Assembly: GCA_038222915.1 (NCBI GenBank)
Contig: JBBRHH010000169.1
Location: 1-10,716 of the forward strand
Direction: 5' to 3'
DNA length: 10,716 nt
DNA from: JBBRHH01 sp038222915
GTDB taxonomy: Bacteria > Planctomycetota > Phycisphaerae > Tepidisphaerales > Tepidisphaeraceae
The notes beneath the pieces are model-generated. The model did not search any database. It had not been told where the DNA came from and saw only the letters and a program-made list of their open reading frames with translations. Positions 6,543 through 10,716 of the stretch are shown here, piece after piece; the first letter of the stretch is position 1, and the number at the start of each line of letters is the position of its first letter. Made by a program: the position numbers and the translations under genes.

Positions 6543-7700
6543 CTAAGCGCCGCCCCGGCGGATACCGGCCTTTCCGAGGCGGGCGTTGATTTGATCGACT
6601 GCGAGATCGAGCTTGCGCTCTTTGTCCATTTTGGGGTCTGCGAACAAGCCGAGTTGGCCGCCGCCTTGGACGAGGCCTTTGGCGGATGCGCCAATCAGGC
6701 GGACTGGTTTGAATTCCTTTTCGGTCCAATCGTCGAATAGCTTGCGGGCGGCGTGCCATAGGACGCTGGTGACGTCGGTGGCTGTTTCGAGGGTTGTGGA
6801 TCGGGTGATGGTTTTGAAGTCTCCGTAGCGGATTTTCAGGGTGATTGTGCTGGCGGAGAGGCCGTGTTTGCGGAGCCTTCGCGCTACCTGTTCGACCTGA
6901 CCCAGGATGACGGTGCGGATTTCTTCCGGGTCGTTTACGTTGATCTCGAAGGTCTGTTCCTGGCCGATGCTTTTGGCCTGGCTGTCGGGTGTTACCTCGC
7001 GGTCGTCGAGGCCGAGCGCGAGGCGTCGGTAGTGATCGGCGTCTGCGCCGATCTGGCGTGTCATCCAGTCGGCGTCCTTGTTGCGGAGGTCGCCGATTTT
7101 TCGGACGCCAAGGGATTCGAGTTTTTTGGCGCTCTTTGGTCCGATACCCCAGATGCGGCCGATCGCCAGGGGCGGGAGGACGCGATCGACGTCGTCGAGG
7201 CCGATGACGGTGAGGCCGTCGGGCTTTTCCAGGTCGGAGGCGAGCTTGGCGAGGAACTTGTTGTGGGAGACGCCGACGGAGGCGGTGAGGCCGATCTCAT
7301 CGTGAATGCGGCGCTTGATGGTTTTGGCCACTTGCAGCGGCGGGCCGTTCAACCGTTCGGTGCCGGTGAGATCGAGGAATGCCTCGTCGATGCTGATGGG
7401 CTGGACCGCGGGCGTGTAGGTTTCGAAGATGGAAAAGACCTGATCGGAAATTTCGCGATATCTGGCGAAGCGGACGGGGACGATGATGGCGTGTGGGCAA
7501 TTGCGCTTGGCGACGGCCATGGGCTGGGCGGAGTGGCAGCCGAATTTTCGGGATTCGTAGGAGGCGGCCGCGACGACGCCGCGGAGGCGATCGGATCCGA
7601 CAAGCACGGGCTTACCCCGCAGCGCCGGATTATCGAGTTGCTCGACCGACGCGAAGAAGGCGTCCATGTCGACATGCAGGATGGAACGCGTCGGGGGCAC
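6543..7700 (-). CDS. dinB: DNA polymerase IV (Y-family translesion polymerase)
   Basis: A 385-residue Y-family DNA polymerase that copies past damaged template bases without proofreading. The palm shows HVDMDAFFASVE (catalytic Asp11, probable steric-gate Phe16) and SIDEAFLDLTG with Asp105 and Glu106. The nearby SYESRKFG and VSHNKFLAKLASDLEKPDG motifs are intact. A helix-hairpin-helix thumb follows (about 183-205, GIGPKSAKKLESLGV), then the little-finger domain (about 240-340). QLGLF at 349-353 fits the consensus for binding the beta sliding clamp, and a basic tail of about 30 residues follows. Length and motifs are those of a complete, active enzyme. The start is GTG at 7700; it is needed to keep the strand before Asp11, an in-frame TAG lies just upstream, and the ribosome-binding site is weak. 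The gene begins 25 bases after the isomerase-like gene ends on the same strand, so read-through transcription is likely. No LexA-type site was recognised in front of it. Confidence 0.97.
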   Translation of the reverse strand: MPPTRSILHVDMDAFFASVEQLDNPALRGKPVLVGSDRLRGVVAAASYESRKFGCHSAQPMAVAKRNCPHAIIVPVRFARYREISDQVFSIFETYTPAVQPISIDEAFLDLTGTERLNGPPLQVAKTIKRRIHDEIGLTASVGVSHNKFLAKLASDLEKPDGLTVIGLDDVDRVLPPLAIGRIWGIGPKSAKKLESLGVRKIGDLRNKDADWMTRQIGADADHYRRLALGLDDREVTPDSQAKSIGQEQTFEINVNDPEEIRTVILGQVEQVARRLRKHGLSASTITLKIRYGDFKTITRSTTLETATDVTSVLWHAARKLFDDWTEKEFKPVRLIGASAKGLVQGGGQLGLFADPKMDKERKLDLAVDQINARLGKAGIRRGGA

Positions 7701-7725
7701 CTCAACATTCTAACCGCGTTCACGA

Positions 7726-8649
7726 TCAGAGCGCGAGAATACGGTCCATCTTCTCGCTGACGACTTTCATGCGATCGGCTCCGCCGCCGGCCACTTCGGC
7801 GCAGGCCCAGCCTTTGTAGCCGATTTCGTCGAGGGCCTTCATGACGGCCGGCCAGTCGTTGTCGCCTTCGAGCAGATCGACTTCAAATCCTTTGAACGGA
7901 CCCTGCTTGTCACGCTTGGAGCGGCTGTATTCCTTGATGTGCAGTTTCAAGATGCGCGGGCCGAGAATTCTTGCCCACTGTTCCGGCCAGCCGTAGTTGA
8001 TCACGTTGCCGATATCGAAATGCCAGCCGACCCAGGGGCTTTGGAATTCGTCGACGTACCTGGCCGCTTCCAAGGGACTCAGCAGGAACTGGTTCCAGAC
8101 ATTTTCGATGGCGATCTTTACGCCGGTGTCCTCGGCGACGGGGAGCGACTTGCGAATTTCCTCCTGCGAGCGAGAGTAGGCGTCGGCGTAGGAAACGCGC
8201 TTGTCGACGATGGCGGGGACGAGCAACACGCTGGTGCCGCCAAATGCCTTGCACTCGCGGAGGGCGTTGTTGAGCATTTCGACGGCGGTGGCGCGGTGCT
8301 TGGGATCAGGATCGGAGAGCGGGATATTCCAATGCACCGCGTCGACGACGCCTTCGATGAGCATGCCGGTTTCCTTGCAGGCCGCCTGCACATCGTCTGC
8401 CTTGTAGTGTCCGGGCGCGTCGAGCTCGACTCCGTCAAAGCCGGCGTCGCGCAGCATTTTAAATTTTTCGACGAGCGTGCCGTTGCCGGCGACCATTCCG
8501 AACATGACGGCTTTTTTCCAAGGACGGCGCTTGGGCGCGTCGGCGGGTGCTTCGGCCATTGCGAGGGATGCGCCCGCAACGACCGCTGCCGAGGCGGCGA
8601 GAAAAGTTCTTCGTGATTGACCTTGTTCCAGATTTTCCAATGAAGACAT
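7726..8649 (-). CDS. Tat-exported sugar phosphate isomerase/epimerase-like TIM-barrel protein
   Basis: A 307-residue member of the xylose isomerase-like TIM-barrel family. The N-terminus has a twin-arginine export signal, SRRTFLA at 12-18, followed by the hydrophobic run AASAAVVAGASLAMA and a probable cleavage after AMA near residue 32; it is therefore expected to fold in the cytoplasm and act in the periplasm. The family's metal-binding set is visible: Glu182 in IENVWN, Asp212 in HFDIGN, His237 in LHIKE and Glu285 in AEVAG. Members isomerise or epimerise sugars, inosose or hydroxypyruvate; the substrate here cannot be told, and secreted planctomycete homologues are mostly uncharacterised. 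The start at 8649 is chosen because it places the Tat signal at the N-terminus and has GAGGTG about four bases upstream. An in-frame ATG at 8898 would add 83 residues with no export-signal character. dinB follows after 25 bases. Confidence 0.9.
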   Translation of the reverse strand: MSSLENLEQGQSRRTFLAASAAVVAGASLAMAEAPADAPKRRPWKKAVMFGMVAGNGTLVEKFKMLRDAGFDGVELDAPGHYKADDVQAACKETGMLIEGVVDAVHWNIPLSDPDPKHRATAVEMLNNALRECKAFGGTSVLLVPAIVDKRVSYADAYSRSQEEIRKSLPVAEDTGVKIAIENVWNQFLLSPLEAARYVDEFQSPWVGWHFDIGNVINYGWPEQWARILGPRILKLHIKEYSRSKRDKQGPFKGFEVDLLEGDNDWPAVMKALDEIGYKGWACAEVAGGGADRMKVVSEKMDRILAL

Positions 8650-8704
8650 GCACACCTCGTAAAAACCGCGTTTCGCCCGAAGCCCCCTACTCCAACGAAC
8701 ACTT

Positions 8705-8733
8705 ATTTCACGCGACAGTTGCTTGAACTTCAA
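8705..8733 (-). promoter_or_regulatory. Probable promoter of the isomerase-like gene
   Basis: On the minus strand TTGAAG (8733-8728, four of six to TTGACA) and TGAAAT (8710-8705, four of six to TATAAT) are separated by exactly 17 bases, with a predicted start near 8698 and a leader of about 48 bases. The -35 lies inside the small palindrome TTGAA-C-TTCAA (8723-8733), a possible operator. This would also drive dinB by read-through. Confidence 0.4.
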
Positions 8734-8886
8734 CTTGCAGGCCCCGTTTCGCCGATCATCAAAGTATGGGAGCCGACAACAATTTGCGCTGCGCGCGGCC
8801 GAGTGGGCTGCAGGCTTATCGATGGGAACGTGCCGCCGCCAGCTGATGGTCTCGAAAAATCGCGCCACGGGTTGTTCGATTTTTCC

Positions 8887-8915
8887 TTGACACTCCACCG
8901 CAAAATGTACAGATT
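8887..8915 (+). promoter_or_regulatory. Probable promoter of the 74-residue protein gene
   Basis: A perfect -35 consensus TTGACA at 8887-8892. The -10 is less certain: CAGATT (8910-8915, 17-base spacer) or the overlapping TACAGA (8908-8913, 15-base spacer). It is followed by AAAGGA at 8923-8928, seven bases before the ATG at 8936, so the leader would be very short. Confidence 0.42.
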
Positions 8916-8935
8916 AAGAATCAAAGGACACAGCC

Positions 8936-9160
8936 ATGCAGACAAGCGATTCAATGCAAAGCGATCTTTCCCAGCCGACAAAGCTGGAAACGGATCTCGA
9001 CACCATCTACCGGATGCTCGGCCGACTCAACTCGAAGCTCGAGCAGATCCCGGTGCTCGATCATCTGACCGACAACGAACAGCGCAATCTGGAAGATGCG
9101 CTTTCGCGCACGCAGCACAAGCTGACGGAGCTCGCGGATAAAATTCACGGAAGCGCCTGA
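8936..9160 (+). CDS. Small helical acidic protein of unknown function
   Basis: A 74-residue soluble protein with no signal peptide or membrane segment. Two amphipathic helices are suggested: about 17-37 (LETDLDTIYRMLGRLNSKLEQ), then a break at IPVLDHLT, then about 46-71 rich in Glu, Gln, Lys and regularly spaced Leu, so a helical hairpin or short coiled-coil dimer is plausible. No cysteines or known catalytic motif. It is supported as a real gene by AAAGGA seven bases upstream of the ATG and a consensus -35 box further up. It stands alone on its strand, divergent from the isomerase-like gene and convergent with the enolase. I do not recognise the family and assign no function. Confidence 0.72.
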   Translation: MQTSDSMQSDLSQPTKLETDLDTIYRMLGRLNSKLEQIPVLDHLTDNEQRNLEDALSRTQHKLTELADKIHGSA

Positions 9161-9179
9161 ACGCGGAACGTTAGGATGG

Positions 9180-9206
9180 GAGCATTGGAGTCAGGACAAT
9201 GCGCTC
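9180..9206. terminator. Possible bulged hairpin between convergent genes
   Basis: GAGCATTG (9180-9187) can pair with CAATG-CG-CTC (9197-9206) through a two-base bulge, in the 95-base gap between the 74-residue gene and the end of the enolase gene. No T-run is present. It could act weakly in either direction; the rest of the gap shows nothing. Confidence 0.2.
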
Positions 9207-9255
9207 AAGAACGCTGCGCACACACCACGCCTGAAACCTTTAAAATCATACCCGC

Positions 9256-10554
9256 TCACGCAGGCCATTTTACGACCGGCCAACTGGTTTCGCGTTCGAT
9301 TTCCAGCAGCCGGTTATATTTCGCCAGGCGCTCGGAATGCGTGACCGAACCGACTTTGATCTGATCGCCGCCCCACCCGACGGCGAGATCGGCGAGCCAG
9401 TCGTCCTCGGTTTCGCCACTGCGGGCACTGATGGTGACGCGCCAGCCGGCGGCACGGGCGGCGCGGTAGGCGGCGGCGGCCTCGGTCAGGGTGCCGATCT
9501 GGTTGACCTTCAGGAGCAGTGCGTTGGCGGCGTTGAGCTCCACTGCTTTGGCGATGCGCAGAACGTTGGTGCAGAGAAGATCGTCGCCGAGGACGATGGC
9601 GCGGGCGGAGATTTTTTGCCGCAGGGCCGGCCAATGTGCCCAGTCTTCTTCGGCCAGTGCATCTTCGACGCTGACGATCGGGAAACGCTCCACCCAACCG
9701 GCCACGACGTCGATCATGGCTGACGAATCCAGCAAGCGATTGCCCAATTGATATTTCCAGGCGGCGCCGTCGGCGCCGGTGGCGAACTGGCTGGAGGCGA
9801 CATCGACGGCGAGGGCGACATCCGCGCCGGGGCGAAGGCCGGCCGCTTCGATGGCGGCGACGGCGTCTTCGAGCATCGCTTCGGCGTTGGGAAAGTCGGG
9901 GGCGAGTCCGCCCTCGTCGGCGGTCAGGGCGCGCATTCCATATTTTGACAGTGCGATCCTGGCGGCCGCCTGATAAACGGCGACGACCATGGCCAGGCCG
10001 TCGTCGATCGTGCGCGCTGAAGCTGGCACGAGGAGCACATCCTGGATTGGCACCTGGCCGCCGGCGTGTTTGCCGCCGCTGAAGAGGTTAATCGTCAGGC
10101 GCGGCAATGTTGGATCGGGATGGCTAACGCCCTCTTTGGAGAGGATGTCTGAAAAATGCAGGTAGAGGGGGACGTCGCGCTCGCGAGCCACGGCACGCGC
10201 GAAAGCGATGGAGACGGCGAGGATCGCATTGGCACCGAGGCGGCGCTTGTCATCGGTTGCGTCGACGAGCACCATTAGTTGATCGAGCTCGCGCTGGGAT
10301 TCGATTTCGCGGCCGCGTAGATTGGCCGCGATCTCGCCGCCGATGTTTGCGGCGGCCTTTCTGCAGCCGAGGCCGGCGTAGCGCTTCTGGTCGCCATCGC
10401 GCAGTTCGCGGGCTTCGGCTCTGCCGGTTGAGGCACCGGACGGCACGGACGCCTCGGCGACGACGCCGCTGGCGAGCTCGCAGCGTGCCTTGACCGTGGG
10501 GCGGCCGCGGCTGTCGAGAATCTCCATTCCGCTTAAACGCTCGATCACACTCAT
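9256..10554 (-). CDS. eno: Enolase-family protein (phosphopyruvate hydratase) with altered active site
   Basis: A 432-residue protein of full enolase length. Canonical enolase interconverts 2-phosphoglycerate and phosphoenolpyruvate in glycolysis. Conserved and visible: the SGASTG mobile loop (39-44), LGANA (106-110), His163 in GGKHAGG, Glu214 in ADEGG, metal ligands Asp251, Glu297 in VEDAL and Asp324 in GDDL, Lys349 in LKVNQIGTLTE, Arg378-Ser379 and Lys400 in QIKVGS. Two positions depart from the usual pattern: the HAxNxxxxQEF segment reads HAGGQVPIQDV, giving Asp172 in place of Glu, and the SHRSGETED motif reads SARSGETED, giving Ala377 in place of the catalytic-site His. Both alter residues that matter in yeast enolase (Glu168 and His373), so it may be a divergent paralogue with reduced or changed activity. 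A similar SARSGETED reading may exist in a secondary bacterial enolase clade (from memory). Start ATG 10554 has GGAGG four bases upstream and overlaps the preceding stop as ATGA. Confidence 0.9.
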   Translation of the reverse strand: MSVIERLSGMEILDSRGRPTVKARCELASGVVAEASVPSGASTGRAEARELRDGDQKRYAGLGCRKAAANIGGEIAANLRGREIESQRELDQLMVLVDATDDKRRLGANAILAVSIAFARAVARERDVPLYLHFSDILSKEGVSHPDPTLPRLTINLFSGGKHAGGQVPIQDVLLVPASARTIDDGLAMVVAVYQAAARIALSKYGMRALTADEGGLAPDFPNAEAMLEDAVAAIEAAGLRPGADVALAVDVASSQFATGADGAAWKYQLGNRLLDSSAMIDVVAGWVERFPIVSVEDALAEEDWAHWPALRQKISARAIVLGDDLLCTNVLRIAKAVELNAANALLLKVNQIGTLTEAAAAYRAARAAGWRVTISARSGETEDDWLADLAVGWGGDQIKVGSVTHSERLAKYNRLLEIERETSWPVVKWPA

Positions 10555-10716
10555 GAGGCCTCCAAACCTGTCCGGAAACTTCGCAGCAGTTCGGCGATGG
10601 AACGTACAGGTTCACGCATCATTGCCGTGACGACGCGCTTTTGTCGCGACCGTTCTTCTGAATTTAGATATCCCATGGGTGACCGCCCTACTACTCGCGC
10701 CAGAAGACATCCCAAT
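10551..10716 (-). CDS. Short or partial reading frame coupled to the enolase gene
   Basis: A frame with no stop from the window edge to a TGA at 10551-10553 that overlaps the enolase ATG as ATGA, a classic sign of translational coupling. From the ATG at 10676 it encodes 41 residues, beginning MGYLNSEERSRQKRVV and ending in RTGLEAS: basic, helical and soluble. The frame stays open upstream of that ATG (reading GRSP just before it), so it is more likely the C-terminus of a longer gene starting outside the window than a stand-alone small gene. The GRSPxxYL reading loosely recalls some phosphotransferase-type kinases, but that is a guess. Function is not assignable from what is visible. Confidence 0.5.
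   Translation of the reverse strand, partial: LGCLLARVVGRSPMGYLNSEERSRQKRVVTAMMREPVRSIAELLRSFRTGLEAS

Noticed and set aside
6864..7760. A 298-codon plus-strand open frame opposite dinB
   Set aside because: It lies entirely antisense to a clear, full-length DNA polymerase IV except for its last bases, and its composition is the mirror of GC-rich coding DNA. It has no recognisable motif.
7939..8616. A 225-codon plus-strand open frame opposite the isomerase-like gene
   Set aside because: Antisense to a TIM-barrel gene with intact metal ligands; a by-product of codon bias on the other strand.
8650..8898. N-terminal extension of 83 residues on the isomerase-like protein from an ATG at 8898
   Set aside because: It would bury the twin-arginine signal inside the protein; the ATG at 8649 has a ribosome-binding site and places the signal correctly.
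8719..9141. A 140-codon plus-strand frame overlapping the 74-residue gene
   Set aside because: It lacks a ribosome-binding site and overlaps, in another frame, the 74-residue frame, which has a good start signal and a plausible helical product.

Overview
The window reads as an ordinary stretch of chromosome from a GC-rich, Gram-negative-type bacterium, most likely a planctomycete (possibly Phycisphaerae) or a relative in the PVC group or Acidobacteria. The lineage is an inference from three gene types: a secreted beta-propeller protein with a W-x-x-F-R-G-P-x-G-x-G start, a Tat-exported sugar phosphate isomerase/epimerase-like protein, and a small proline-rich single-pass membrane protein starting MAKRRHPAALFEVL. 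No rRNA, tRNA, CRISPR array or insertion sequence was seen.

Layout. On the minus strand at the left edge is the 5' part of a membrane protein gene (1-511, running off the window). Behind it, across a strong intrinsic terminator (571-600), lies a large CHASE-PAS-GAF hybrid sensor histidine kinase (670-3858, minus). Divergent from the kinase is a secreted PQQ-like beta-propeller protein (3954-5219, plus). Convergent with that is a minus-strand RES-Xre toxin-antitoxin module: RES-domain toxin (5764-6369) and Xre/DUF2384 antitoxin (5273-5662). The toxin comes first, and the 101-base gap holds a palindrome-studded promoter. Upstream on the same strand are DNA polymerase IV (6543-7700) and a Tat-exported sugar phosphate isomerase/epimerase-like protein (7726-8649), 25 bases apart. 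A divergent 74-residue helical protein of unknown function follows (8936-9160, plus). The right end holds an enolase-family gene (9256-10554, minus), whose start overlaps by four bases the stop of a short reading frame that is open to the window edge (10551-10716).

How the parts relate. Most genes are unrelated neighbours. The tightest unit is the toxin-antitoxin pair. RES toxins are known to deplete NAD+, and Xre/DUF2384 partners neutralise them and repress their own promoter. Its points of interest are the toxin-first order and a palindrome that fills the spacer of the antitoxin promoter. The second point of interest is the enolase. It keeps its metal ligands and both catalytic lysines, but has Asp in place of the usual Glu after the conserved Gln (residue 172) and Ala in place of the active-site His (residue 377), so it may be a divergent paralogue and not the housekeeping enzyme. 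I found no clearly unprecedented multi-gene system.
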